Part shown: piece after piece, positions 52,297-60,147 of the stretch
How positions within the stretch are numbered: position 1 is the stretch's first letter
Layout: every line of letters begins with the position of its first letter
Source of the DNA: Vreelandella zhaodongensis
Lineage (GTDB): Bacteria; Pseudomonadota; Gammaproteobacteria; Pseudomonadales; Halomonadaceae
Assembly: GCF_013415115.1 (NCBI RefSeq)
Contig: NZ_JACCDD010000003.1
Location: 295,172-359,171, forward strand
Direction: 5' to 3'
DNA: 64,000 nucleotides
The notes under the pieces: generated by a model
What the model was told of the DNA's origin: nothing
Databases searched by the model: none
The model's input: only the letters and a program-made list of their open reading frames with translations
Made by a program: the position numbers and the translations under genes

Positions 52297-52536
52297 TTGT
52301 GGCTTAGAGCTGTCGCCCCTGAAGACCCCATCATACAAACGCTCATTGAAGAGCTTTGCCAGTTATCGCCAGACTTCCAGCGCTGGTGGTAGGCTTCAAG
52401 TATGGAAGGCTACAATCGAGGAATCAGCAGCCTAGTTGATACAGAAGGCGAGCATCACACCTATACCCATGAGACGCTCATCGTTGATGAGCACCGACAT
52501 CTCAAAATGGTTGTTTACTTCGCAGCAGGAGAGTAA
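52297..52536 (+). pseudogene. MmyB-like regulator ligand-binding domain remnant
   Basis: The plus strand reads LWLRAVAPEDPIIQTLIEEL then CQLSPDFQRWW, an in-frame TAG at 52390-52392, and in the same frame GYNRGISSLVDTEGEHHTYT then HETLIVDEHRHLKMVVYFAA. This is the C-terminal part of the MmyB-type domain of XRE-family regulators. The N-terminal helix-turn-helix is absent. It runs opposite to the ArsR remnant; their broken ends meet near 52250-52297. Confidence 0.65.
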
Positions 52537-52635
52537 ACAGGCAACCCTCCTAAATCTCTGCTTATTTATTGGGTAACACTGGCTACCTCGATTGCTGACC
52601 GCAAGCGGTGGCAAGCTTGCGATCTATTATATTAA

Positions 52636-53181
52636 CTAATCGCTTACGAGCCTGCCATATAGTGCGGAATCTGAGACAACACCATCGATTTCCCAGCGCT
52701 GCCTCAGCAGACCCTCCTTCGAGAAGCCGAGTTTTTCCAATGCTTTTGCAGAAGAGTAATTGTCTGGATCTATCTCAGCCTCTATACGGCGAAGCCCTAA
52801 CGTATTAAAGCCATACTGAATCAACGCCTCTCCAGCCTCATTGACATAGCCCTTTCCCCAAAACGAGCTGCCTAGGCCAAAACCAATCTCAGCGCGTCTG
52901 GAGTCCTTATCATAGCTGAACAGCATACATTTCCCAGCCAACTCGCCTGTCGATTTCAAATATACACCCAGTACCAGTGATTCTTGGCGTCGCATTGAGT
53001 CATTGCTGCTATTAACGAAATCCAGGGCATCTTGTATCCCCGTCCAAGGTGCTGTGTTCCAATACTTCATCACCTCCGGCTTAGAAAAAATTTCGAGCAG
53101 ACTTTCCGAATCACTAAGCAGTAACGGGCGCAGTTCTAATCGTTTTGTTTCAATAGCTGGGTAAAACAACTCATCAGACAT
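52636..53181 (-). CDS. GNAT family N-acetyltransferase (RimJ/RimL-like)
   Basis: About 181 residues. It has the RimJ/RimL layout: ETKRLELRPLLLSDSESLLE at the start, YWNTAPWTGIQDALDFVNSS, the acetyl-CoA-binding segment FGLGSSFWGKGYVNEAGEAL and IEAEIDPDNYSSAKALEKLG then FSKEGLLRQ at the end. The ATG at 53181 is preferred to a GTG two codons before. Substrate (a ribosomal protein N-terminus, a polyamine or an antibiotic) is unknown. Confidence 0.87.
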   Translation of the reverse strand: MSDELFYPAIETKRLELRPLLLSDSESLLEIFSKPEVMKYWNTAPWTGIQDALDFVNSSNDSMRRQESLVLGVYLKSTGELAGKCMLFSYDKDSRRAEIGFGLGSSFWGKGYVNEAGEALIQYGFNTLGLRRIEAEIDPDNYSSAKALEKLGFSKEGLLRQRWEIDGVVSDSALYGRLVSD

Positions 53182-53427
53182 TGGCACACTCTTTTAAAAA
53201 ACCAACGCTACAGGTTAAGCAACCGGTTGATAATTATCGAAAAAATATCATTCAACTAATTCAATGAGGATATTTAGTACTTTGATATGAACCTCTTGAA
53301 CACTATCTGCAAAGCTGCCCGCTGACGTACAGATATAAACATCTCTCAAGGACTGAATGAGTTTCATGCAGACTAGCTTGTATATGTTGAATTGACATAG
53401 CTAATTCACTCTTATGGGGTAAGCTTA

Positions 53428-54351
53428 TCACTCAGAATATAAATTCCAATCAATCACAAGCTTAAGCCAATCGACAAAGGCCTGCATTTTGGCGCTGTGC
53501 TGCCAGCTTTCGGTAGGGATGTAGTAACACAGCATTGAATCGACGCCTTGAGACACAATTGGCTGCAATGTGCCAGCTTTCACAAAGTTAGAAACTAGGG
53601 TCTCTGAACAAAACACCAGCCCTTTCCCAGCAAGAGCTTCATAAACACCATAAAGCTCCTGATCAAAGTATTTTATTTCAAAATTTGGCAGTGACTCTTT
53701 ATTTTCCGTTAGCCAGTTTTTCCAAGGTGAGTCCGGCAGTTTATTGTTCTTCCACTTAGTCAGATAGACCGTAGGCGGCTTATCCACTGTGATGGAGCGG
53801 ATAAAAGGAGAGCTCCCATATACGTTAAAACGCTCTTTTTTTAATAAATTTGACTCATCAATCCGGGTTACGTCCCCCAAGCGTATAGAGAGGGTATTAA
53901 CTCTTGATGCCACTACTTCACCTGTTGATATTTCAACATCAACATTTTGATAGATTTTATTAAAGTCATGTAGCAAAGGAATTAGCACCAGGGCGGCAAA
54001 GGATGAGGTGGTATCAACATTCAGTCGTGAGGCATCTGACTTTATATTATCTAGCGCAGTCTGAATTTTCTGCAAACCTGCTGTTGTCGCCTCAGAGAGT
54101 TGGTGCCCCTCTGACGTTAAAATCACGCCTCGGTTGATTCGGGTAAACAGCCGCACTCCCAACCTATTCTCAAGGTTGCTGATGTGATGCGACACATTCG
54201 CTGACGTTATCGACAACTCCTCCGCGGCATCTTTAAAGCTCCCCAGCCGAGCAGCTGCTTCAAACACCTTAATCGCCTGTAATGAAGCATTCACCGCCAG
54301 CCCCCAGTTTTTAGTCTCAACCCTACTTTTCAATAGATAAGTTTTACTCAC
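53428..54351 (-). CDS. LysR-family transcriptional regulator (GcvA-like)
   Basis: A 307-residue LysR protein. The winged helix-turn-helix is SLQAIKVFEAAARLGSFKDA then AEELSITSANVSHHISNLEN, and the effector domain has the GcvA-type LSIRLGDVTRIDESNLLKKE. It is divergent from the azoreductase gene with an 84-bp gap, so regulation of that gene is likely. A GTG at 54294, just before NASLQAIK, may be the true start. Confidence 0.88.
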   Translation of the reverse strand: MSKTYLLKSRVETKNWGLAVNASLQAIKVFEAAARLGSFKDAAEELSITSANVSHHISNLENRLGVRLFTRINRGVILTSEGHQLSEATTAGLQKIQTALDNIKSDASRLNVDTTSSFAALVLIPLLHDFNKIYQNVDVEISTGEVVASRVNTLSIRLGDVTRIDESNLLKKERFNVYGSSPFIRSITVDKPPTVYLTKWKNNKLPDSPWKNWLTENKESLPNFEIKYFDQELYGVYEALAGKGLVFCSETLVSNFVKAGTLQPIVSQGVDSMLCYYIPTESWQHSAKMQAFVDWLKLVIDWNLYSE

Positions 54352-54435
54352 CTATCGATCCAGTTTATTCATTTGTCGCAGTATTGGCAAAAAGGCAGCA
54401 TAGCTACTCCACATCGCTACCTGCTGAGGCCATTC

Positions 54436-55092
54436 ATGCGCACATTACTTCATATAGACGCTAGCGTTCGTAAGGCAACAAACCCAAACCCCGATCACAA
54501 CTCAATATCAAAACGTATTGCTATGCAGTTTGTTGATAAATGGAAATCTGCTAACAGTACAGATAATTACATTTATCGTGATATTGGTTTGAACCCACCT
54601 GATTTTATTGACCAAGACTGGATCGGTGCCGTTTTCACGCCGGATGACCAAAAAAGCTTTAAACAACGTGAAAAACTGGCTTTATCAGACCAGCTATTTA
54701 GCGAGTTATCTCAAGCGGATGTTATCTTAATATCTTCACCTATGTACAACTACGGCATGCCTGCCCCTCTTAAAGCGTGGTTCGATCAGGTCATGCGTAT
54801 CAATAAAACATTTAGCTTTGACTTGGCTCGTGGTGACCACCCTATAGAGCCACTGTTGTCTGGAAAAACACTTATTTTAGTGACTTCATGCGGTGAGTTT
54901 GGGTTCGAGCCAGGGGGTGAGCGTGAGCATATGAATCATCTTGGGCCGCATATTAAGACATTGGGCAGATACTTGGGTGTCGAAGCATTTCATGAAATAA
55001 CATCAGAGTACCAAGAATTTGGTGACGAAAGGCATCGCCAATCAGTTGCCAATGCGCTTAAAAATGCCGGATTGCTAGCAGGTGAATTGTAA
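54436..55092 (+). CDS. FMN-dependent NADH:quinone oxidoreductase/azoreductase
   Basis: About 218 residues of the flavodoxin-like AzoR family. It begins MRTLLHIDASVRKATNPNPD, with the FMN-binding SSPMYNYGMPAPLKAWFDQV and the LVTSCGEFGFEPGGEREHMN block. It reduces quinones and azo compounds, with NADH as donor. The upstream frame from 54373 has no start signal, whereas the flavodoxin fold begins at 54436. Divergent LysR regulator adjacent. Confidence 0.88.
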   Translation: MRTLLHIDASVRKATNPNPDHNSISKRIAMQFVDKWKSANSTDNYIYRDIGLNPPDFIDQDWIGAVFTPDDQKSFKQREKLALSDQLFSELSQADVILISSPMYNYGMPAPLKAWFDQVMRINKTFSFDLARGDHPIEPLLSGKTLILVTSCGEFGFEPGGEREHMNHLGPHIKTLGRYLGVEAFHEITSEYQEFGDERHRQSVANALKNAGLLAGEL

Positions 55093-55162
55093 ATATAACG
55101 TGAGCGCTGTGTGCCTACATCGACGGGTCACATGGAATTGAGGGGGCGGCAGCGGCTCAGGC

Positions 55163-55302
55163 ATCGAGTGTTATTGGATAGTGTGGATGGCTAGATTGCC
55201 AGACACACAAAACGCCCCCGTTTGGCGCACGCTTTGATATGGAACTGGATGCGCGACTGACTCTACTGCTCTGCATTGGCTGATGACAGAACGAGCGTCT
55301 AG
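55163..55302 (+). pseudogene. Decayed partial copy of the CDP-alcohol phosphatidyltransferase gene
   Basis: These 140 bases align to 51185-51329 of the intact gene with about 85 percent identity judged by eye, covering the catalytic signature. The copy has Ser for Gly (LLDSVDG), a TAG in place of the Trp codon, and small deletions that shift the frame before the FGARFD part. It has no start and cannot be functional. Confidence 0.85.
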
Positions 55303-55326
55303 CAAACCTGCCAGAAAGTGAAGTAA

Positions 55327-56703
55327 TTAGAAGCTAACCAACGAGGCTAGAACGCCGAGTAGCGCACAGCCAAACAGCACCTTGAGCATGCTAACCTTGA
55401 AATAAAAGATGGCTACCATGGCTCCGGCTGCGAGCAACAAGGCAAACAGATCTAAAGACGCTAGGTTTGGGATCAACAGGCGCGCGCCCATCAAATGCCG
55501 CTCCTCTACCTCAGCGAAGATGACGTGGAGCCCGAACCAGATGGCTAGATTGAGGATAACGCCAACCACCGCAGCGGTGATGGCGGAAAGAGCAGCGCTC
55601 AGGGCGCGATTGTCACGCAGGCGCTCAACATAGGGAGCCCCCAAGAAAATCCAAAGAAAGCAAGGAACGAAGGTTACCCAGGTAGTGAGCACCGCTGCCA
55701 GGGTCGCCGCCAGCATGGGATCAAGTCCCGTAGCATCCCGATAGGCACCCATGAACCCGACGAACTGGACTACCTGAATGAGTGGACCTGGGGTGGTCTC
55801 GGCCATACCCAGGCCGTCAAGCATCTCCCCCGGCGCGAGCCAACCATAGTTCTGCACCGCTTCTTGGGTGACATAGCCAAGCACCGCATAGGCGCCACCA
55901 AAGGTAACGACCGCCATTTTACTGAAGAAGATAGCGATCTGGCTAAAGACATTCTCACTACCCAACATGACAAACAACACCACCACCGGCGTCAGCCACA
56001 GTAGCAACAAGGTCGCCGACATTCGTAGTGACCAACTGGAGTTGGGGCGCGCGTGGGCCGGTAGTCCTTCACCAAGCAGAGAATCTCTATCACTTAGGCC
56101 CTGATCATTCCCATCGCCATGACCACCTCCCACCTGAAAGGCCGCCATTCCACTTTTACTCCCCCAGTAACCCAGTAAGGCCGCACCCAGGATGATTATC
56201 GGGAAGGCCACATCAAAAAAGAAGATGGCCGCAAAAGCGATTGCCGCGAGACCCAGCATAGTGCGATTTTGGAGCGCCCGCTTTCCTATCCGCGCTACAG
56301 CATTAAGCACCACCGCCAATACGGCGGCCTTCAGGCCGAAAAAGAGCCCCTCTACCAAGCCCACATTCCCCAGTGCCGCATAAAGGTAACTCAACGCGAG
56401 AATGGCGATAAAGCCAGGCAGAACAAAAAGTGTACCGGCCACCACACCGCCTTTGGTACGGTGCATTAACCAGCCAAGATAGATGGCCAGCTGTTGAGCC
56501 TCCGGCCCCGGAAGCATCATGCAGTAGTTGAGAGCATGCAGAAAGCGCCGCTCACCTATCCATTTTTTTTCTTCGACCAAGATGCGATGCATCACGGCGA
56601 TTTGTCCAGCGGGGCCGCCGAAGCTAAGCATGGCTATACGCAGCCAAACCATCACGGCCTCTCGGAACGGTATTTGGTGAGAAGGCTCATTGACAGGCGG
56701 CAT
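55327..56703 (-). CDS. chrA: Chromate efflux transporter ChrA
   Basis: About 458 residues in two CHR domains, the long bidomain form of ChrA. N-terminal half: WLRIAMLSFGGPAGQIAVMH, LPGPEAQQLAIYLGWLMHRT then KGGVVAGTLFVLPGF; C-terminal half: KMAVVTFGGAYAVLGYVTQE, GLGMAETTPGPLIQVVQFVG. The protein exports chromate from the cytosol. A poorly conserved hydrophilic linker (AFQVGGGHGDGNDQGLSDRD) separates the halves. The ATG at 56703 fits the family; it is divergent from chrB over a palindromic operator. Confidence 0.93.
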   Translation of the reverse strand: MPPVNEPSHQIPFREAVMVWLRIAMLSFGGPAGQIAVMHRILVEEKKWIGERRFLHALNYCMMLPGPEAQQLAIYLGWLMHRTKGGVVAGTLFVLPGFIAILALSYLYAALGNVGLVEGLFFGLKAAVLAVVLNAVARIGKRALQNRTMLGLAAIAFAAIFFFDVAFPIIILGAALLGYWGSKSGMAAFQVGGGHGDGNDQGLSDRDSLLGEGLPAHARPNSSWSLRMSATLLLLWLTPVVVLFVMLGSENVFSQIAIFFSKMAVVTFGGAYAVLGYVTQEAVQNYGWLAPGEMLDGLGMAETTPGPLIQVVQFVGFMGAYRDATGLDPMLAATLAAVLTTWVTFVPCFLWIFLGAPYVERLRDNRALSAALSAITAAVVGVILNLAIWFGLHVIFAEVEERHLMGARLLIPNLASLDLFALLLAAGAMVAIFYFKVSMLKVLFGCALLGVLASLVSF

Positions 56704-56744
56704 AGCACACTCTCTAAAGAAGTCAGGGAAAGTATTTTGTAGAA

Positions 56745-56766
56745 TGTATAACATGAATGTTATACA
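56745..56766. promoter_or_regulatory. Palindromic operator between chrA and chrB
   Basis: TGTATAACAT and ATGTTATACA are perfect 10-bp arms around GA at 56745-56766, in the 82-bp gap between the divergent genes. The arms also hold -10-like TATAAC. It is well placed as the ChrB-binding site controlling both promoters. Confidence 0.75.
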
Positions 56767-56785
56767 TACAACGGCTTAAAATATC

Positions 56786-57754
56786 ATGGCAGAAAACACA
56801 CATCGCTGGCTGGTACTGATCATCAGCCTCAGCGGGCGGGCGGGCACACCCCGCATGAGGATCTGGCGGGCACTGCGCAGCATGGGCGCAGCGGTAATGC
56901 GTGATGGTGTCTATCTATTACCGGAAAGCCCATCTCGCAAAGAAGCGCTGCAGCAACAGGCTGACGCCATTCTGGAACTGGGGGGAAAAGCCCTTCTGCT
57001 TGAAGTGGACGAATCTGCCATGGCCACTACCGAACGGCTACCCCCTCTATTTGATCGAACTGCAGATTTCCAGGATTTGCTTGGGGCAGTTGCCGAATGG
57101 AAAAAAGCATGTCCCAGCCTAGAGGAGCGTGAAGCGCAACGCCGATTAATTCAGCTGCAGCGGCGTTTTCAGACCATCATAGAAATCGATTTTTTCCCAG
57201 GGCCAGGAAGAGAGCGAGCCATCGCCGCCCTGGCAGAGGCTGAGGCGGTCTACAACCGCTGCTTCGTACCCGATGAGCCCCAAGCTATCCAAGCCGACAT
57301 TCCCCAGCGAGACCGAAGTGAATTTCGCGGGAGAGTGTGGGCCACACGCCGCCGACTTTGGGTGGATCGTGTAGCATCAGCCTGGCTGATCCAGCGCTTC
57401 ATCGACCCTGAGGCGCGCTTCCTGTGGTTAGAAAGCCCAGGACAGTGTCCACCGGAGGCGTTGGGGTTCGATTTCGATAGCGCAACGTTTACCCATGTCG
57501 ACGAAAAGGTCACGTTTGAGGTGCTGCTGGTAAGTTTCGGCTTGGATGGTGACCCAGCGTTGTCCAGGGTAGCCGAGCTAGTTCACTACCTGGATATAGG
57601 CGGGCTACCGGTGCCTGAAGCGGTCGGCGTACAACTCATGTTGGCCGGAGCTAGGGAGCGTTGTGAGAACGATGATGTACTGCTTGAGCATATCAGCGTA
57701 CTGCTTGACGATCTCTACCACGCCTATCAGGTGGGTAATTCAGTAGATCAATAA
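56786..57754 (+). CDS. chrB: Chromate-sensing regulator/resistance protein ChrB
   Basis: A 322-residue ChrB with both family domains. N-terminal part: WLVLIISLSGRAGTPRMRIW then RALRSMGAAVMRDGVYLLPE, the PaaX-like DNA-binding region. C-terminal part: RGRVWATRRRLWVDRVASAW then LIQRFIDPEARFLWL, FDFDSATFTHVDEKVTFEVL and VAELVHYLDIGG, the chromate-resistance domain. ChrB is a chromate-sensing regulator of chr operons in other bacteria. It is divergent from chrA. Confidence 0.9.
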   Translation: MAENTHRWLVLIISLSGRAGTPRMRIWRALRSMGAAVMRDGVYLLPESPSRKEALQQQADAILELGGKALLLEVDESAMATTERLPPLFDRTADFQDLLGAVAEWKKACPSLEEREAQRRLIQLQRRFQTIIEIDFFPGPGRERAIAALAEAEAVYNRCFVPDEPQAIQADIPQRDRSEFRGRVWATRRRLWVDRVASAWLIQRFIDPEARFLWLESPGQCPPEALGFDFDSATFTHVDEKVTFEVLLVSFGLDGDPALSRVAELVHYLDIGGLPVPEAVGVQLMLAGARERCENDDVLLEHISVLLDDLYHAYQVGNSVDQ

Positions 57755-58142
57755 TAGAGGACACCCAACAGCTGGGCTCTGTTTGATTATGCAGGACAAC
57801 CCCATAGAGGCGAGCGCGTATCGGTCAAAGCCCCCCCCCTATTTCAGCCAAACGGTAGATACTATTAAGTGGGGATTGGTGGAATAAAAAAACACCAGCC
57901 AGGAATTAGGCGCCGCCCTTTAGTGCTGTTTTTTTAAGGGCGCATGTTAGGGCTGGGTCTTCTCCATCAAATACTCCGCCACCGCCTGATAGGCAGGTAG
58001 CGACGCTGGGTCGATAGATAGAAACCTATGACGACGTCTCAAGGTATAGACCTAGAAATGCCGTTTGTACTTACTTCACACATGACTCACAACATTAGGG
58101 TCAGCGTTAAGCTGACCCCAACCCACCTCACCGGCTAATCAT
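57755..58142. other. Intergenic region with a gene fragment and hairpins
   Basis: A 388-bp gap after chrB. On the minus strand a stop-ended open frame (57947-58053) reads RRRHRFLSIDPASLPAY then QAVAEYLMEKTQP, without a start; I do not recognise it and regard it as a gene remnant. An imperfect hairpin CGCCCTTAAAAA...AAAGGGCG lies at about 57911-57943, and GGGTCAGC/GCTGACCC at 58098-58118 may terminate the gene that ends at 58143. Confidence 0.4.
58098..58118 (-). terminator. Hairpin after the 58143-58775 gene
   Basis: GGGTCAGC and GCTGACCC form an eight-bp stem around GTTAA, 25 bp beyond the stop of the minus-strand gene. The T-content after it is modest. Confidence 0.5.
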
Positions 58143-58775
58143 TTAACGGTTAGCGAGCATTTTCCTGATTTCGTCATTCAACTCTTTAAATACATTCCGT
58201 GGGCTGACTTCGTCAAGCATTTCAACGATTCGCTGGGTTTGCGCCACCGTCAAATCACGGTTGCCGGTGATGCTTTCAAGTTTCACTTTCACCACGTGAT
58301 CGCGAATATCATCGACTGACGCGTGGTTGGCAACCATGTCGGTGACGGTCTTGCTCGACTTGGCGAACTGAATAAAGTCCTTATTAATCAGGTCGTAGGA
58401 TAGCTCGCCTTTACGGTTAGTGTAGGCCTTCACTATCGCTTCATACTCAGCGCTGTCTACCGTTGCTAGCTCCTCAGCGGTCTCTTCCTGGGCACTGGCA
58501 TCCTCTTTTTCAGCACTGAGTTTGACTTTCCCGCGCCGCGAATAGGGCATGCCGGAAGTAAGCTCCATAACCTCCTTAAAGGCCTCAAGGGGGAACAGTT
58601 TCAGATCAGTATTATGTGAAGGATCGGGTTCTCCCGACTTGCGGTTGATGGTGGCGATGCCTGGCTGGTCAGTGTCGTAGCGCATGATAACAATGCCAGA
58701 GTGGCCGCCGCGAAGCTTCTGACGGTAAGCAGCGGCTTCGATGGTAGATAGCTCAACCATTATGGTTCTGATCAT
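58143..58775 (-). CDS. Hypothetical protein, 210 residues
   Basis: I do not recognise this protein. It is soluble, very charged and predicted mostly helical after residue 60. Parts: an N-terminal beta-like region (YRQKLRGGHSGIVIMRYDTD), a Glu/Ala-rich linker (KEDASAQEETAEELATVDSA) and a helical C-terminus (TVAQTQRIVEMLDEVSPRNV). The ATG at 58775 with AAGGA upstream is the likely start, not the open frame to 58808. It lies beside the cassette array but has no attC of its own, and its base composition is that of the host. Confidence 0.65.
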   Translation of the reverse strand: MIRTIMVELSTIEAAAYRQKLRGGHSGIVIMRYDTDQPGIATINRKSGEPDPSHNTDLKLFPLEAFKEVMELTSGMPYSRRGKVKLSAEKEDASAQEETAEELATVDSAEYEAIVKAYTNRKGELSYDLINKDFIQFAKSSKTVTDMVANHASVDDIRDHVVKVKLESITGNRDLTVAQTQRIVEMLDEVSPRNVFKELNDEIRKMLANR

Positions 58776-58901
58776 AAAAATGTCCTTATTTGTTGAGATG
58801 AGTACCAAACATTGGCATATACAACGCTAAGCGCACCGAAACAGTCAGCATCAGATACGCATAGCACCCTTTAACCGTAGCAGAGTTCTAGATGGAGCGC
58901 G

Positions 58902-59012
58902 GAATTGGCCGCCATTTTCATCAATATCAACGGTCTCGGCGAAGATGATTTGGCACAGATCGACGCCGCTTACGCGCCACCAGCACGTAAACAGGGTTTA
59001 ATGATGGTGTGA
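58902..59012 (+). pseudogene. Gene remnant, C-terminal fragment
   Basis: The plus strand reads ELAAIFININGLGEDDLAQI then DAAYAPPARKQGLMMV to a TGA at 59010-59012. The frame is closed upstream by TAG at 58878-58880 and has no start codon, so it is the tail of a broken gene. Its sequence looks like real coding, but I cannot assign it. It lies between the 210-residue gene and the first attC-like site. Confidence 0.45.
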
Positions 59013-59069
59013 CCAAGCTTGAACCTTTCGAAGGTGGTGGTAAACCAGCCTACAAAGGTAGGCTCGCGA

Positions 59070-59146
59070 GTTAACGCCGGCCGTCACCGGTGACAAAGCC
59101 GGAGCGAAGCGGAGGTTTTGGCATCCGGTGCACGGCTTGGTTATGC
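59070..59146 (-). other. attC-like site 1 (after higA)
   Basis: Minus strand: GCATAAC, then CAAGCC, then GTGCACCGG; the other arm is CCGGTGAC, GGCCGGC, GTTAAC. The L boxes pair with one extrahelical G (GTGCACCGG against GTCACCGG), a hallmark of attC. The higA stop codon TAA sits inside the GCATAAC box. The R-prime box GTTAACT departs from GTTRRRY at one position. Confidence 0.72.
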
Positions 59147-59455
59147 AGCATGTAGCGGCTTGATTCGATCCACTTCTTCCTTGACCGACTGAGCGGCAGT
59201 CCAAAGATCAACAGATCGCTGTGCGTTCAGCCAGAATTCCGGCGAGTTACCAAACAAACGCGCAAGCCTGAGCGCCATTTCAGGGCTGACAGCACGACGT
59301 TCGCGCAATAATTCATTAACTGACTGACGAGAGACACCCAGAGATTTGGCCAACCCCGAAACCGTCAGGCCATAGTCCGGAAGAAAATCTTCCCTCAGCA
59401 TTTCGCCAGGATGAGTGGGTTTGCGCTGCATACCGGTCGTATTAAGAATAGCCAT
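59141..59455 (-). CDS. higA: HigA-type antitoxin (XRE helix-turn-helix)
   Basis: A 104-residue antitoxin. The start is MAILNTTGMQRKPTHPGEML, with the HPGEMLREDFLPDYGLTVSG motif of HigA, and the helix-turn-helix LAKSLGVSRQSVNELLRERR. It neutralises the HigB toxin encoded 13 bp upstream and represses the operon through DNA binding. The toxin-before-antitoxin order is that of higBA modules. The stop codon overlaps the attC box of this cassette. Confidence 0.92.
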   Translation of the reverse strand: MAILNTTGMQRKPTHPGEMLREDFLPDYGLTVSGLAKSLGVSRQSVNELLRERRAVSPEMALRLARLFGNSPEFWLNAQRSVDLWTAAQSVKEEVDRIKPLHAA

Positions 59456-59468
59456 ATCATCACCTCAC

Positions 59469-59750
59469 TCAGTGGTAGTCACACACTTCGACTTCATACG
59501 CATCGCCACCTTCAAAACGAAAACAGATACGCCACTGATCATTGATTGAAATTGCGTGCTGCCCCTGCCTGTTTCCCGACAGTGGGTGAAGGCGATTGCC
59601 GGGCGGCACTTTCAAATCCTCAAGCTGTACGGCCAGATCCACGTATTCAAGTTTTCTAGCAGCTCTCGGTGCGACAACCGCAGGAAATTTCTTTGACTTG
59701 CCCTTGGAGTAGAGTTCTTGGGTTCGTTTGTCAGCGAAGGATTTGATCAT
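59469..59750 (-). CDS. higB: HigB-type toxin (RelE/ParE superfamily)
   Basis: A 93-residue ribosome-dependent mRNA interferase toxin. Family stretches are MIKSFADKRTQELYSKGKSK, LHPLSGNRQGQHAISINDQW and RICFRFEGGDAYEVEVCDYH. It is co-transcribed with higA. Found as an integron cassette, it probably stabilises the array. Confidence 0.92.
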   Translation of the reverse strand: MIKSFADKRTQELYSKGKSKKFPAVVAPRAARKLEYVDLAVQLEDLKVPPGNRLHPLSGNRQGQHAISINDQWRICFRFEGGDAYEVEVCDYH

Positions 59751-59804
59751 GGGGATAAGCGTAATCCGTCACGTGACACTTGTCAATGCGACATAGAAGT
59801 GACT

Positions 59805-59882
59805 GCATAATACAGAGCGTTGCGGCAATTTTGGAGCCGCGAGGCGGTGGAAAAACGGTCCGGCAACAGCGGCCAGTTATGC
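59805..59882 (-). other. attC-like site 2 (after yoeB)
   Basis: Minus strand: GCATAAC, spacer, GTTGCCGG, long variable part, then CCGCAAC, spacer, ATTATGC. The GTTGC boxes pair with one extra C. The leading bases of the next cassette (TTATGC) follow. The yoeB stop is 2 bp away. Confidence 0.68.
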
Positions 59883-59883
59883 A

Positions 59884-60147
59884 TTATTCGTAGTAGCTCC
59901 ATAGCCTGAGGACTTTCACTACTTGCTCGTCTTCTAGCACTTGGTAGACCAAACGATGCTGAATATTGATGCGGCGTGAATAGGCGCCCGCAAGATCACC
60001 TACGAGCTTCTCAAACGGGGGCGGCTTGCGGTACGGATCTTCTGCAATTAGGGCCCACAACTCTTGGGCTTTTGGCTTGAGGCCGCTTGAAGCCAGCTTC
60101 TTTGCGTCCTTCTGGGCTTGTTTGGTGTAAAGCAACATCCATGTCAC
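59884..60147 (-). CDS. yoeB: YoeB/Txe-family toxin
   Basis: An 87-residue mRNA interferase toxin: TWMLLYTKQAQKDAKKLASS, FEKLVGDLAGAYSRRINIQH and the C-terminal RLVYQVLEDEQVVKVLRLWS then YYE. YoeB cleaves translated mRNA at the ribosome; His and the terminal Tyr-Tyr are catalytic. It overlaps the yefM antitoxin by ATGA-type coupling (4 bp). This is one of the most common toxin-antitoxin types found in integron cassettes. Confidence 0.93.
   Translation of the reverse strand: MTWMLLYTKQAQKDAKKLASSGLKPKAQELWALIAEDPYRKPPPFEKLVGDLAGAYSRRINIQHRLVYQVLEDEQVVKVLRLWSYYE

Noticed and set aside
51946..52392. 148-codon plus-strand frame as one intact gene
   Set aside because: Its first 110 codons are antisense to the SRPBCC gene and the ArsR remnant; only the last part is MmyB-like, so it is listed as a remnant from 52297.
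57905..57955. Hairpin with GCCCTAAC and CGCCCTT/AAAGGGCG as a fifth attC site
   Set aside because: The outer boxes do not pair: there is no GTTAGGG on the far side of the stem, and no cassette gene starts there. It is more like a weak terminator.
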